Of a stretch of 64,000 bases of DNA, positions 22,474 through 33,000 are shown piece after piece (the first letter of the stretch is position 1; each line of letters starts with the position of its first letter). A program made the translations under genes and the position numbers. The stretch is from Sulfitobacter litoralis. Its GTDB lineage: Bacteria; Pseudomonadota; Alphaproteobacteria; Rhodobacterales; Rhodobacteraceae. The notes beneath the pieces were generated by a model. It was given only the letters and a program-made list of their open reading frames with translations. It made no database searches and was not told where the DNA came from. The stretch lies in contig NZ_FNJD01000002.1 of assembly GCF_900103185.1 (NCBI RefSeq), positions 235,490 through 299,489 of the forward strand, written 5' to 3'.

Positions 22474-22943
22474 CAGGTTGGCTCCTCGATGATGTGGTCT
22501 TCCCATTCCTCGAATGGGGTGTCGAATTCCGAAACAGTCTTGTTTTGAACAGAAATACCGGCGCGATGCACACTGTCGGGATCACCGCTGATCAACGGGT
22601 GCCAATCATAAAGTGGTTTACCCTGCCACAGCAGCCGATAGGCGCAGGTCAGCGGCATCCAATAGGCGTGGGTATCAAGGTTTTCGGGCTTCAGGACGAT
22701 GCAGTCGGGCACGAACTGGTGCCGGTTTTGATAGTGACTGCACCGGCAAGTCGCGTCATCTAGCAGACGGCAGGCCACACTGGTCAGGGCGACTTCTTCG
22801 GTGTCTTCGTCTTCGAGCTTGTTCAGGCAGCATTTACCGCAACCGTCACATAGCGCTTCCCATTCGTCTTGCGACATCTTGGTGAGCGGCTTCTTTTCCC
22901 AGAACCGTTTGGCAAGACCTTTGGCGGCAATCGGATCGGTCAT
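22473..22943 (-). CDS. UPF0260 (YcgN-like) cysteine-cluster protein
   Basis: A 156-residue protein with the YcgN/YkgJ-type cysteine set: CDGCGKCC (near residue 32), C58 region RLLDDATCRCSHY, and VPDCIVLKP. These Cys clusters probably bind iron or zinc. The start overlaps the ribF stop (ATGA). Function unproven; the gene is very commonly conserved in proteobacteria. Confidence 0.85.
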   Translation of the reverse strand: MTDPIAAKGLAKRFWEKKPLTKMSQDEWEALCDGCGKCCLNKLEDEDTEEVALTSVACRLLDDATCRCSHYQNRHQFVPDCIVLKPENLDTHAYWMPLTCAYRLLWQGKPLYDWHPLISGDPDSVHRAGISVQNKTVSEFDTPFEEWEDHIIEEPT

Positions 22944-23872
22944 AGCGCGGCCAGAATGCTGCGGGCCTGAGCGCTGTCCGCATCCATCTGGGTGATTAAC
23001 GCCTCAAGACCGTCGAATTTTTCCTCGCCGCGCAGGTGGTCGACCAGCGCGACCGAGACATGCTTGCCGTATAGATCGCCCTTGAAGTCAAAAATGAAGG
23101 TCTCGAGGTTGGCTTTGTTCTCCCCGAACATCGGGCGCACGCCAAGACTGGCGACGCCGTGGTACCGACCGGATTGCGGCCCCTCAAGCACATCAACCAG
23201 CACAGCGTAGACACCAAAGGCTGGCGGGTGCAGCCCGTCGATCGACATATTCGCCGTTGGGTAGCCCAGTTCACGGCCGCGCTTTTCACCATGCAAGACG
23301 GGGCCTTCAACACGATGCCAATGTCCCAGCATCGCGGCGGCATCGCGGGGACGTGCCTCTGTCAGTGCGTTGCGGATCGCGGTCGAAGACACGGTATCGG
23401 GTCCCTTCGCCATCAGCGGCGCGATCGTCACGCCAAATCCCATCTCGGCACCGAAGGCCTGCAGCTGTTCAGCCGTGCCAGCGCGCGCCTTGCCAAAGCG
23501 GAAGTCAGCGCCCACGACCACATGGCGCAGGCCCAACCCGTCAACGATCACCTCCTGCGCAAAGGCGCGGGGGCTCAGGCTGGACAAAGTGGCATCGAAC
23601 CCCAACTCATACAGCTTGTCGACGCCGATCTTTTGCAACTGGTGCGCGCGCGCCTCTGCACCCATCAGGCGGAAAGGGGGGGCGTCTGGGGCGAAGTATT
23701 CGCGCGGGTGCGGCTCGAATGTGACCACCCCCAAAGGTGCTTCGGGCAGGGCAGCACGGGCCATGTCGATGACCGACAGATGCCCCAGATGCACGCCGTC
23801 AAAGTTGCCAATAGCGGCAGTTGCCCCCTGATCGGAAGCCGTTACAAATTGATAGTCGCGAATGATTTCCAT
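22940..23872 (-). CDS. ribF: Bifunctional riboflavin kinase/FAD synthetase
   Basis: A 310-residue enzyme making FMN and FAD. The N-terminal nucleotidyltransferase module has AAIGNFDGVHLGHL (HxGH-type) and STAIRNALTEARP (the ISSTxxR-like loop); the C-terminal flavokinase module has GRELGYPTANM and VDHLRGEEKFDGLEAL. First gene of a ribF-ycgN-ltaE run in which each start overlaps the previous stop. Confidence 0.95.
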   Translation of the reverse strand: MEIIRDYQFVTASDQGATAAIGNFDGVHLGHLSVIDMARAALPEAPLGVVTFEPHPREYFAPDAPPFRLMGAEARAHQLQKIGVDKLYELGFDATLSSLSPRAFAQEVIVDGLGLRHVVVGADFRFGKARAGTAEQLQAFGAEMGFGVTIAPLMAKGPDTVSSTAIRNALTEARPRDAAAMLGHWHRVEGPVLHGEKRGRELGYPTANMSIDGLHPPAFGVYAVLVDVLEGPQSGRYHGVASLGVRPMFGENKANLETFIFDFKGDLYGKHVSVALVDHLRGEEKFDGLEALITQMDADSAQARSILAAL

Positions 23873-23977
23873 GCGCTAGGTGGTAGCCCCGTCTGCCCCC
23901 GCTTACAAGCAGCGGGGTGGCACAGGGTGGTGAAAAACCGCAGCGTCGTCGGTAGCGCAGGTATCACAGATGTGGGG

Positions 23978-24421
23978 TCAGTCGAACTTGCGCGACGGGG
24001 CCAGAACGGTTGCCTCGCCAATCAGGACCTTTTTGCCGTCAATTGCACAGTGACAATCCAGTTTTACACGGCGTTTGTCGAATTCGATATTGGTGACCTT
24101 CACCTCTGCATAGACCAGATCGCCGGGGCGCACGGGGGCCAGAAACTTGAGCGACTGTGCCATATAAACGGTACCATGCCCCGGCAGTTGCTCTCCGATT
24201 ACAGCAGAAATCAGGCCGGCGGTCAGCATCCCATGGGCAATCCGCCCTTCAAAGATGGTATCCTGCGCATAGGCGTCGTCCAGGTGCACCGGATTACGGT
24301 CGGTGGACACCTGGGCGAACATCTCGATGTCTTCGTCGGTCACGACCTTGCGCAGATAGCGCGTCATGCCGATTTCGATATCTTCGATACAGATCGTTCC
24401 GCGGGGCAGATTATCCAACAT
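23978..24421 (-). CDS. MaoC-like dehydratase / (R)-specific enoyl-CoA hydratase
   Basis: A 147-residue hot-dog-fold protein with the hydratase motif: Asp in STDRNPVHLDDAYAQ and His in GRIAHGMLTAGLIS (catalytic dyad region), as in PhaJ/MaoC. The start at ATG 24421 is chosen over 24499 because GAAAGGG precedes it and the product begins MLDNLPRG like relatives. It probably hydrates short enoyl-CoAs; pathway unknown. Confidence 0.88.
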   Translation of the reverse strand: MLDNLPRGTICIEDIEIGMTRYLRKVVTDEDIEMFAQVSTDRNPVHLDDAYAQDTIFEGRIAHGMLTAGLISAVIGEQLPGHGTVYMAQSLKFLAPVRPGDLVYAEVKVTNIEFDKRRVKLDCHCAIDGKKVLIGEATVLAPSRKFD

Positions 24422-24511
24422 GCCAGCCCTTTCAGTAATAAAGTGACGCCAGTTTCCGGTGGTGTGAAACTTAATTACTTTGCGGGCGCAGAAACGCAAG
24501 GAAAAAGTAGG

Positions 24512-25384
24512 TCAGCGTAGGTGCCCAATAGTGTAAGTCGGGGCCGACGTTTCCTTTTCAAGATAGCGGGTTAGCGCATCGGGATCGGGTTGGGTTTCGG
24601 TTTCCGTCTCCCGCGCGGCAAGCCCACCAGAGATGAAAAGCGAATCGATATCCTCGCCCATGGCTCCTTTGATGTCGGTATGAATGCCGTCACCGATGGC
24701 GAGGATGCCAGTGTCAGAGATGTCTTTGTCCAAGGCATAAAGCTTGCGGCGGGCCAGATCATAGATCGGTGGGTGCGGCTTGCCGAAATACAGGCTTTCA
24801 CCGCCCATCTCGGTATAAAGCGCCGCCACAGCCCCCGCGCACCATTCGCGCACATCGCCACGGTCCACCACGATATCAGGGTTCGCGCAGAGCAGCTTGA
24901 GCCCCTTTTGCTTGGCATAAAGCAGTTGTGGGCGCAGCACAGAGGGGTCTTCGGATGGATCGAACGGGCCGGTGCACACGATGCCTTCGGCGTCTTCTAG
25001 GTCAACGCGATGGATGTCGGCGGGATCATCAAGCACATCACTTGGGTCAAAGAAATGTTTATCGCTGGGCGGACCAAGGTGCCAAACCTGCGTGCCCACC
25101 ATGCCGCGATACATCGCCGTGCGCGCAGAGTCGCCCGAGGTGGCAATATCGTCCCACGCATCATCCGGTACGCCGAAATGCGCGAGCTGTTTGATCACGC
25201 CGTCGCGGGGGCGGGGGGAATTCGTAACGAGCACCACCTTGCCACCACCTTTACGGTAGGCTTGCAGTGCGGTCACCGCGTCTGGCAGCGCCTTGACGCC
25301 GTCATGGACACAACCCCAGAGGTCGACAAATAACGCGTCATAGCGGTCAGAGATTTCGAAAAGGTTACTGATAATCTGGGTCAT
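24512..25384 (-). CDS. HAD-superfamily hydrolase, class IIA (TIGR01459-type)
   Basis: A 290-residue HAD phosphatase. Motif I is DLWGCVHDG (first Asp nucleophile, second position changed from Asp to Trp/Gly-type spacing), motif II VLVTNSPRPRD, motif III around GKPHPPIYDLA, motif IV AIGDGIHTDIKGA. This is the NagD-like, sugar-phosphatase class. The longer frame is discarded; ATG 25384 gives MTQIISNLFE, the family start. Confidence 0.85.
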   Translation of the reverse strand: MTQIISNLFEISDRYDALFVDLWGCVHDGVKALPDAVTALQAYRKGGGKVVLVTNSPRPRDGVIKQLAHFGVPDDAWDDIATSGDSARTAMYRGMVGTQVWHLGPPSDKHFFDPSDVLDDPADIHRVDLEDAEGIVCTGPFDPSEDPSVLRPQLLYAKQKGLKLLCANPDIVVDRGDVREWCAGAVAALYTEMGGESLYFGKPHPPIYDLARRKLYALDKDISDTGILAIGDGIHTDIKGAMGEDIDSLFISGGLAARETETETQPDPDALTRYLEKETSAPTYTIGHLR

Positions 25385-25474
25385 GGGCCGCTTTCCAATC
25401 TGCAAGAGGTTTGCACCGCAGAAAGCACACATCCCTCCGCGGGGCAACTGGGCAGCGTGTCGTTGGCGCAGGGG

Positions 25475-26047
25475 TTATAACCGCGCCAGCCCGTCCGCGA
25501 TTTCGCCCGCGATGGCGGCGGCATCCACGCCCTCACGTTCCGCAGAAACGCGCAACCCCAACACGTCAGACTGATAGCGCCGCGCCAGACTGCGCGGGTT
25601 GTGACCGGCGCTGATATCGCCCGCGGCTTGGGCTTGGGCAAACAGCTCTGCGAACATCTGCTCCATCTTCAGCAAGTGGGTGTTTGCCTTTTTGGCCAGC
25701 GGGTGACGGTGGGCCTGAAGTTCCAGCAAAGTCTTCGACAACATGCAGGCCTTGGCGGGGGCGGTGTCGTTTGAAATGACCATACATGGAAATTTTTGCA
25801 GCGCGGGGAGGGGCCCTTCGGTGCGGGCAAGCGTCTTCATCCGCTCTGTCCCGTCGGCGGCGTATCTATCCAGTGCAAGCTCGAACAACGCGTCCTTAGA
25901 CCCGAAGGCGGCGTAAAAACTGCCCGGCTTCATCTGCAGGCTCGCTTCCAGATGCTTAAGCGAGGTGCCAGCCCAGCCACGTTGCCAGAACAGATCGCGC
26001 GCGCGTTCGATCAGATCGTCACGGTCATAGTTCGGCTTGCGAGGCAT
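25475..26047 (-). CDS. TetR/AcrR family transcriptional regulator
   Basis: A 190-residue repressor with an N-terminal helix-turn-helix (about 8-55: ERARDLFWQRGWAGTSLKHLEASLQMKPGSFY, key residues only) and a ligand-binding helical C-domain containing two Cys (FPCMVISNDTAPAKACML), a pattern of the TetR_C subgroup near AhpD-like genes. ATG 26047 has AGGTGA upstream. It reads away from the carboxymuconolactone decarboxylase-like gene, with two palindromes between them. Confidence 0.9.
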   Translation of the reverse strand: MPRKPNYDRDDLIERARDLFWQRGWAGTSLKHLEASLQMKPGSFYAAFGSKDALFELALDRYAADGTERMKTLARTEGPLPALQKFPCMVISNDTAPAKACMLSKTLLELQAHRHPLAKKANTHLLKMEQMFAELFAQAQAAGDISAGHNPRSLARRYQSDVLGLRVSAEREGVDAAAIAGEIADGLARL

Positions 26048-26061
26048 AGGATCACCTTTTC

Positions 26062-26101
26062 TTGAATGATTGCTCAATTATATACTTGAGTGATCGCTCA
26101 A
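26062..26101. promoter_or_regulatory. Twin TetR operators
   Basis: Two near-identical 16-base palindromes, TTGAATGATTGCTCAA (26062-26077) and TTGAGTGATCGCTCAA (26086-26101), lie 24 bases apart (centre to centre) in the divergent intergenic region of the TetR gene and the AhpD-like gene. TTGAGTGATCGCTCAA has one mismatch between arms. Autoregulation plus repression of the neighbour is the natural reading. Confidence 0.75.
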
Positions 26102-26146
26102 TAAACCCTAAATGTATCTCAACGAAACATTTACAGGAGTTTTTCC

Positions 26147-26713
26147 ATGTCCTTCCCGTCCCACGATCTTGATACCGCCCCCGAAGCCTCCAAGCCGCTG
26201 CTTGAGCAGTCGCAGAAAGCTTTTGGCCGTTTGCCCGGTCTGCACAAGGTTCTGGCTGAGAGCCCGCAGGCCTATGAAGGCTATCAGGTGCTGCACAAGC
26301 TGTTCACCGAAACCGATTTTGATGCGGAAGAGCTGACGGTTGTCTGGCAGGCGATCAACGTTGAAAACGAATGCCACTACTGTGTGCCTGCACACACCGG
26401 TATTGCCAAAATGATGAAGGTATCGGACGAAATTTCCGATGCTCTGCGCAACGAAACCGCGCTGCCCACACCCAAGCTGGAGGCACTGCGTACGTTCACC
26501 GTTCAGATGTTCCGCCAGCGTGGCAACGTCTCTGACGATCAGATGAAAGCGTTCTTTGACGCGGGCTATGGCCACCGTGCCGTGCTGGATGTGATCCTTG
26601 GTATGGCGCAGAAAACCATGTCCAACTACGTGAACCACGTCGCACAGACGCCCGTCGACGACGTGTTCAAGCCGCTGGCATGGGAACGCGGCGATACCCC
26701 TTTGAAGGTATAA
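26147..26713 (+). CDS. Carboxymuconolactone decarboxylase / AhpD-like protein
   Basis: A 188-residue AhpD-like helical protein with the redox motif CHYCVPAH (C-x-x-C plus His, about residue 79) and the family helix GYGHRAVLDVILGMA. It may reduce peroxides or electrophiles through the cysteine pair. CAGGAG precedes the start. Divergent from and probably repressed by the TetR gene; followed by a strong terminator. Confidence 0.85.
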   Translation: MSFPSHDLDTAPEASKPLLEQSQKAFGRLPGLHKVLAESPQAYEGYQVLHKLFTETDFDAEELTVVWQAINVENECHYCVPAHTGIAKMMKVSDEISDALRNETALPTPKLEALRTFTVQMFRQRGNVSDDQMKAFFDAGYGHRAVLDVILGMAQKTMSNYVNHVAQTPVDDVFKPLAWERGDTPLKV

Positions 26714-26746
26714 GCCACCTGCGCTTCTGCGCTGCGCTGGAATGAC

Positions 26747-26777
26747 AAAAGGCCCCCTAATCGCAGGGGGCCTTTTG
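26747..26777 (+). terminator. Rho-independent terminator after the AhpD-like gene
   Basis: A perfect 12-base stem (AAAAGGCCCCCT with AGGGGGCCTTTT) around AATCGC, ending in TTTT. Symmetric arms make it usable from both sides, including for the convergent ppaC. Confidence 0.9.
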
Positions 26778-26817
26778 CGTTTGTTACCCCCGCCAGGCGG
26801 GGGGCAGATGGGTCTGT

Positions 26818-27738
26818 TTAGGCTTTGATGTTCGGGATGATCTGCTTTTTACGGCTCATCACGCCCGGCAGGACAACGCTGTCACCGGTGACGGTCGCGC
26901 CAAAGCTTTTCTCTGCCACGGACTTGGTAAAGTCGTTGGGGATCAGCATGGTGGCTTCTTCGTTCAGGATGTCGACAACGAAGAGCAATACCTGATCGGC
27001 CCCGTCTTCTGTGGCAACGCCGGGCATCGCAGCCATCAGTGCATCCTTGCGGTTCAGCACCGTGGCAGGCGAAGTGGTTTCCAGAACAGAGACCCGGAAT
27101 TTCTTGCCGCCGACTTCGTATTCCTTGCTGTCCATCCGCAGCAGTTCCGCTTCGGAGAAAGACGAAACGTCGGATTTCGCCGCAAACATCTGCGCCGCGT
27201 ATTCGGCAATGTCGACGCCCAGATCTTTGGCCAGCGCGTGGGCGATGGCGGTGTCTTCTTGCGTGGTGGTCGGGCTGCGGAATTCCAGCGTGTCGGACAG
27301 GATGCAGGTCAGCATCGCGCCTTTGATGTTCTCGGGCATCTGCGCCATGTCATCACCGATCATTTTGTACATGATCGTCGCTGTACAGGCGAGCGTTTCC
27401 ATCACGATGTTGACGGGACCTTTGGTTTCAAGCCCGCCCACCAGACGGTGGTGGTCGATGATGGCGGTGATGTTCGCGTCATTGATGCTGGCAGGCAGTT
27501 CCGCAGGGTTGTTGGTGTCTACGATCACAACGGGTTGGTCGGCTTGCACGTCTTCGATGATCTGTGGCTTGTCCAGTTTCCAGTGGTCCAGCATGAACAG
27601 CGCTTCGGTGTTGGGTTCGCCCAGCAGGGCGGGGGCGGCGGCGACGCCTTTGATTTCGTTCAGATACCATGCCCAGATGATCGGGCTGCCGGTGCTGTCG
27701 GTGTCGGGGGATTTATGGCCAAAAACAAGCGTTGTCAT
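26818..27738 (-). CDS. ppaC: Manganese-dependent inorganic pyrophosphatase
   Basis: A 306-residue family II pyrophosphatase of the DHH superfamily: GHKSPDTDS at the N-terminus, VDTNNPAEL, IIDHHRLVGG (DHH metal motif) and the C-terminal SRKKQIIP (ATP/PPi-binding basic loop). It hydrolyses PPi to drive biosynthesis. Stand-alone gene, divergent from the DUF2161 gene. Confidence 0.95.
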   Translation of the reverse strand: MTTLVFGHKSPDTDSTGSPIIWAWYLNEIKGVAAAPALLGEPNTEALFMLDHWKLDKPQIIEDVQADQPVVIVDTNNPAELPASINDANITAIIDHHRLVGGLETKGPVNIVMETLACTATIMYKMIGDDMAQMPENIKGAMLTCILSDTLEFRSPTTTQEDTAIAHALAKDLGVDIAEYAAQMFAAKSDVSSFSEAELLRMDSKEYEVGGKKFRVSVLETTSPATVLNRKDALMAAMPGVATEDGADQVLLFVVDILNEEATMLIPNDFTKSVAEKSFGATVTGDSVVLPGVMSRKKQIIPNIKA

Positions 27739-27871
27739 AGGGGATATCCTGAAGTGGGAGAGTGTTGATTTGCGCGCCTTATATGGCTGGTTGCACCACT
27801 TGTCACCACCTGCCTGATACGCGCAGCTTTGGGGTTCTCAGCGGCGGGGCAAAGCTGGTAGCACTGCGTTT

Positions 27872-28552
27872 ATGACAAACCCGCGCGAAACCGACCTTTA
27901 CCCGCCGATCAAATCCTTTCTGGAGGATCAGGGTTATGTCGTTAAATCCGAGGTGGGCGCGGCGGATGTCGTGGCCGTACGGGGGGCAGAGCCGCCGGTG
28001 GTGGTAGAGCTGAAGCTCGGCTTTAGCCTGACGCTGTTTCATCAATGTATCGCGCGCCTGTCCGTCAGTGATGACGTCTATCTGGCTGTCGCGCGCCAGC
28101 CCGGTAAACGGTTTGCCAAGGCGGTCAAGGATAATACAGCGCTGGCGCGGCGTCTGGGGTTGGGGCTGATCACCGTGCGGTTGAAGGACGGGTTGGTCGA
28201 GGTGCACTGCGATCCGGGGCCATATGCGCCGCGCAAGAACGCGAAACGGCAGGCGCGGCTGCTGCGCGAATTCGCACGGCGGCAGGGCGACCCGAATGAC
28301 GGGGGGCAGACGCGGGCAGGGCTGGTCACTGCGTACCGGCAGGATGCGCTAAAGCTCGCGATGTATCTGTTCGAGGCAGGGGCCAGCAAGGGCGCGCATG
28401 TCGCCCGCGAAGCCGGGGTTCAGCGGGCAACCGCCATGATGCGTGACAATCATTATGGGTGGTTTGAAAAGATCGAGACAGGCGTATACGGCCTAACCCC
28501 GACAGGTGCCGACGCCGTTTCAGCCGCGGGCCGCGTGTTGGGCGTTGACTAG
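27872..28552 (+). CDS. DUF2161 domain protein (PD-(D/E)xK-like)
   Basis: A 226-residue protein. The N-terminal half (about 1-90) resembles a PD-(D/E)xK nuclease core: E7..., GAADVVAV and VVVELKLG give the acidic and lysine positions; the second half (about 130-225) looks like a winged-helix. DUF2161 is a conserved alphaproteobacterial family without a proven function. It reads away from ppaC and precedes the groES promoter region. Confidence 0.7.
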   Translation: MTNPRETDLYPPIKSFLEDQGYVVKSEVGAADVVAVRGAEPPVVVELKLGFSLTLFHQCIARLSVSDDVYLAVARQPGKRFAKAVKDNTALARRLGLGLITVRLKDGLVEVHCDPGPYAPRKNAKRQARLLREFARRQGDPNDGGQTRAGLVTAYRQDALKLAMYLFEAGASKGAHVAREAGVQRATAMMRDNHYGWFEKIETGVYGLTPTGADAVSAAGRVLGVD

Positions 28553-28601
28553 CCCTGCTTTGCAAGGGGTGGATTGCCTAAAATTTTTCAAATTACCGTG
28601 G

Positions 28602-28630
28602 TTGACTAGTGCGGGTGACGCCCTTAGCTA
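28602..28630 (+). promoter_or_regulatory. Sigma-70 promoter of groESL
   Basis: TTGACT (28602-28607), a 17-base spacer and TAGCTA (28625-28630) form a good housekeeping promoter whose start site falls at or just inside the CIRCE element. Confidence 0.6.
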
Positions 28631-28637
28631 TCCCTCG

Positions 28638-28664
28638 TTAGCACTCGGCGGGCCTGAGTGCTAA
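28638..28664. promoter_or_regulatory. CIRCE element (HrcA operator)
   Basis: TTAGCACTC-N9-GAGTGCTAA, an exact match to the CIRCE consensus, 66 bases before the groES start. HrcA bound here represses groESL until heat stress. Confidence 0.97.
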
Positions 28665-28729
28665 TGGCTAGATCCCTCGACCGGAGGGACGGCTTGGGAG
28701 AATAACTTTGAGCCTTAAGGAGCTGAAAG

Positions 28730-29017
28730 ATGGCATTTAAACCGCTGCATGACCGTGTGCTGGTGCGCCGCACCGAAAGCGAAGAAAAAACCAAGGGTGG
28801 CTTGATCATCCCTGATTCCGCGAAAGAAAAACCCTCTGAGGGTGAAGTTGTTTCTTGTGGCGAAGGCGCGCGCAAGGACAGCGGTGAGCTGATCGCAATG
28901 GCTGTAAAAGCCGGCGACAAGGTTCTGTTCGGCAAGTGGTCCGGCACAGAAGTCACCCTGGACGGCGAAGAACTGCTGATGATGAAAGAAAGCGACATTA
29001 TGGGGATCCTGTCCTGA
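28730..29017 (+). CDS. groES: Co-chaperonin GroES
   Basis: The 95-residue lid of the GroEL chamber: [22 protein letters not shown] with the mobile loop (about 17-32), and the [14 protein letters not shown]-terminal strand. AAGGAGC lies upstream of the ATG. Controlled by the CIRCE element; co-transcribed with groEL 73 bases downstream. Confidence 0.97.
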   Translation: MAFKPLHDRVLVRRTESEEKTKGGLIIPDSAKEKPSEGEVVSCGEGARKDSGELIAMAVKAGDKVLFGKWSGTEVTLDGEELLMMKESDIMGILS

Positions 29018-29039
29018 GCTCAGGCAGACCGGGGCCTAG

Positions 29040-30740
<1,701 letters not shown>

Positions 30741-30782
30741 ATCACGCCGCCGGGGCGATCACGCCCTTGTGCTGACAGAATG

Positions 30783-30813
30783 AAGGGGCGCATCACCCGA
30801 TGCGCCCCTTTTT
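30783..30813 (+). terminator. Rho-independent terminator of groESL
   Basis: A perfect 12-base stem (AAGGGGCGCATC with GATGCGCCCCTT) around ACCC, followed by TTT. Confidence 0.9.
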
Positions 30814-30850
30814 CGTGGCGCGTCGTGCAAGGGTGGCCTAAGCAAACGCC

Positions 30851-31699
30851 ATGCGTATCCTTTGCCTAACCGCCCTTGTGATGGTCGCCTTTGCTGCCAA
30901 TTCCATTCTGACCCGTTTTGCCATTGCAGGGGGGCATATAGACCCCACTGGTTTTGCCGTCGTGCGGGTGCTGTCCGGCGCGGTGCTGCTTGCCATGCTG
31001 GTGCTGATACGCGGCGGGCGGGTGCCACTGATACGACGTCAGCAGGGGCTTGGGGCGATCACGCTTGCGATCTATATCATCGGCTTTTCCCTCGCCTATC
31101 TCACGCTGGACGCAGGGCTGGGTGCGCTGATCCTTTTCGGCGTGGTGCAAATTGCAATGTTCACCCATGGCGCGCTGTTCGGCGTGACCCCGACACCGCG
31201 CAAGTTGCTGGGGGCGGCGGTGGCCTTTTCAGGATTGGTGCTGGTGCTGTGGCCGTCGCAAGGCGTGGCGGTTGACCCATTGGGAGCCGCGTTGATGATC
31301 GCCGCAGGGCTCGGCTGGGCCGCCTATACGATCATTGGCCGTGGCGCGTCCGACCCGCTGGCAGGCAGCGCGGGGAACTTTGTGATCTGCACACCGCTGG
31401 TTGCGGCGCTGCTGCTCGTGCAGCCAACCTTCTACTCACCCACAGGGATTGCACTTGGCGTTTTGTGCGGGGCGGTGACCTCTGGGCTGGGATATGCGCT
31501 GTGGTATGCTGTGTTGCCAAGGCTGGCGCAAGCGACGGCGGCGGTGGTGCAACTGTCGGTGCCCGTGATCGCGATCATTGCCGGCGCTTTGATCCTAGGC
31601 GAACCGCTCGGGGCAAAGGTTGTTGTCGCCACCGCACTGGTGCTTGGTGGGATCGCGCTGGCGGTCAGCGCACGATCGGCTCCAACGGGTCGTAAGTGA
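30851..31699 (+). CDS. EamA/DMT-superfamily transporter
   Basis: A 282-residue membrane protein of ten predicted helices in two five-helix repeats; the second repeat begins near GAALMIAAGLGWAAYTIIGR and holds the family pattern (ATAAVVQLSVPVIAIIAG ... LGEPL). Substrate unknown, probably a small metabolite exported by proton exchange. Its last 35 bases overlap the 3' end of the convergent NUDIX gene. Confidence 0.88.
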   Translation: MRILCLTALVMVAFAANSILTRFAIAGGHIDPTGFAVVRVLSGAVLLAMLVLIRGGRVPLIRRQQGLGAITLAIYIIGFSLAYLTLDAGLGALILFGVVQIAMFTHGALFGVTPTPRKLLGAAVAFSGLVLVLWPSQGVAVDPLGAALMIAAGLGWAAYTIIGRGASDPLAGSAGNFVICTPLVAALLLVQPTFYSPTGIALGVLCGAVTSGLGYALWYAVLPRLAQATAAVVQLSVPVIAIIAGALILGEPLGAKVVVATALVLGGIALAVSARSAPTGRK

Positions 31700-32117
31700 C
31701 CGGATCATTGCCAAAGGCAACCTGCGCCAGACTGTCCGGCTTGACCCGCAGGTCGCGCATCTCGTCGGGGGTGACCCAGCGGCGGTCGGTCACGATCCTT
31801 TCGGCGTCCTGCCACGCGGGGTCCACATCGGCAGAGCCGATCACAGTGCAGCGAAAGTAGATATCCACCTGATGGAAATCCCCCTGAGGGTCGTGGAATT
31901 CATTCACTAGACAGGGCGCACCCACGGCGATCTGCAGGCCGGTTTCTTCATAGACTTCGCGGATCAGATTGTCGGGCAGGGCGCTTCCGCGTTCTACCCC
32001 GCCACCGGGTGCACACATCAGGTCGCTTTTGCCATCGGGATAGGCGTTGACCAACAGCAGCCGCCCGTCATGGACCAACACGGCCCGTACCGCCAAACGC
32101 GGGCTATTTTCCGCCAT
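31665..32117 (-). CDS. NUDIX hydrolase
   Basis: A 150-residue protein with a complete Nudix box, GGGVERG-x7-REVYEETGL (about residues 37-59), that binds the metal for pyrophosphate hydrolysis. Substrate not predictable. 3' overlap with the EamA gene on the opposite strand. Confidence 0.9.
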   Translation of the reverse strand: MAENSPRLAVRAVLVHDGRLLLVNAYPDGKSDLMCAPGGGVERGSALPDNLIREVYEETGLQIAVGAPCLVNEFHDPQGDFHQVDIYFRCTVIGSADVDPAWQDAERIVTDRRWVTPDEMRDLRVKPDSLAQVAFGNDPVTYDPLEPIVR

Positions 32118-32190
32118 ATTACCCTCAATCTCGCGGTGTATGCGTCAAAGTATTTCACATGCGGCGTTTTCAGTCTATTTGACCCTAGCT

Positions 32191-33000
32191 ATGAAAACAC
32201 TGGTCACAATCACTTTCTCGCTCGCTGTGCTGTCGGGCATGGCGCAGGCGCAGTCAACGCTATCTACGGCGGGGGAGGGGCGTTGCGTGGTGCTCTTGCA
32301 CGGGCTTGCCAGAACAGAAACGTCATTCGCTTTGATGGAAGCCGCGCTGGAAACCGAAGGCTACACCGTCGTGCGCCCCGGCTACCCGTCAACCACCGCC
32401 CCCGTCGAAGAGCTGACCCGCCGCACCTTGCCCGACGCAGTCGCGGCCTGCGGGACGGCATCGGTCGATTTCGTGACCCATTCCATGGGCGGTATCCTTC
32501 TGCGGCAATGGGTGGCCGAAACGGGCGATGCGCGTATTGGCCGCGTCGTCATGCTGGCCCCGCCCAATCACGGCAGCGAGGTCGTGGACACACTGGGTGA
32601 TCTGGCCGCGTTTGACTGGATGAACGGACCGGCAGGGGCGCAGATGGGCACGGGTGAAAACTCCCTCCCGCTGCGTCTGCCCCCGGTTACCTTTGATCTG
32701 GGTGTGATCGCGGGGACGCAATCGTTGAACCCCTATTTCTCGTCGCTGCTGCCGGGGCGAGATGATGGCAAGGTGTCGGTGCAATCCGCGCGTGTCGACG
32801 GCATGCGGGATTTTTTGATGCTGCCGGTGACGCATACGTTCATGATGATGAACCCGACGGTGATTGCGCAGACGATGACCTATCTGAACACAGGTAAATT
32901 CGACCGGTCGCTGGGGTTCGTGGACGCCGTGCTCGATTCAATTGGATGCCCCGATGGGGCTTGCCTGCCGGGACAAGAGGCTGACGATGCTGAACGTTGA
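32191..33000 (+). CDS. Secreted alpha/beta hydrolase (lipase-like)
   Basis: A 269-residue precursor with a signal peptide (about 1-21, ending AQA-Q). The lipase features are [10 protein letters not shown] (oxyanion loop), THSMGG (nucleophile Ser about 103) and VTHTFMMMN (His). A cysteine pair near the C-terminus (CPDGAC) and one at CVV/ACGT may form disulfides in the periplasm. ATG 32191 is chosen over a longer frame since the signal peptide starts there. Overlaps phnM by 14 bases. Confidence 0.85.
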   Translation: MKTLVTITFSLAVLSGMAQAQSTLSTAGEGRCVVLLHGLARTETSFALMEAALETEGYTVVRPGYPSTTAPVEELTRRTLPDAVAACGTASVDFVTHSMGGILLRQWVAETGDARIGRVVMLAPPNHGSEVVDTLGDLAAFDWMNGPAGAQMGTGENSLPLRLPPVTFDLGVIAGTQSLNPYFSSLLPGRDDGKVSVQSARVDGMRDFLMLPVTHTFMMMNPTVIAQTMTYLNTGKFDRSLGFVDAVLDSIGCPDGACLPGQEADDAER

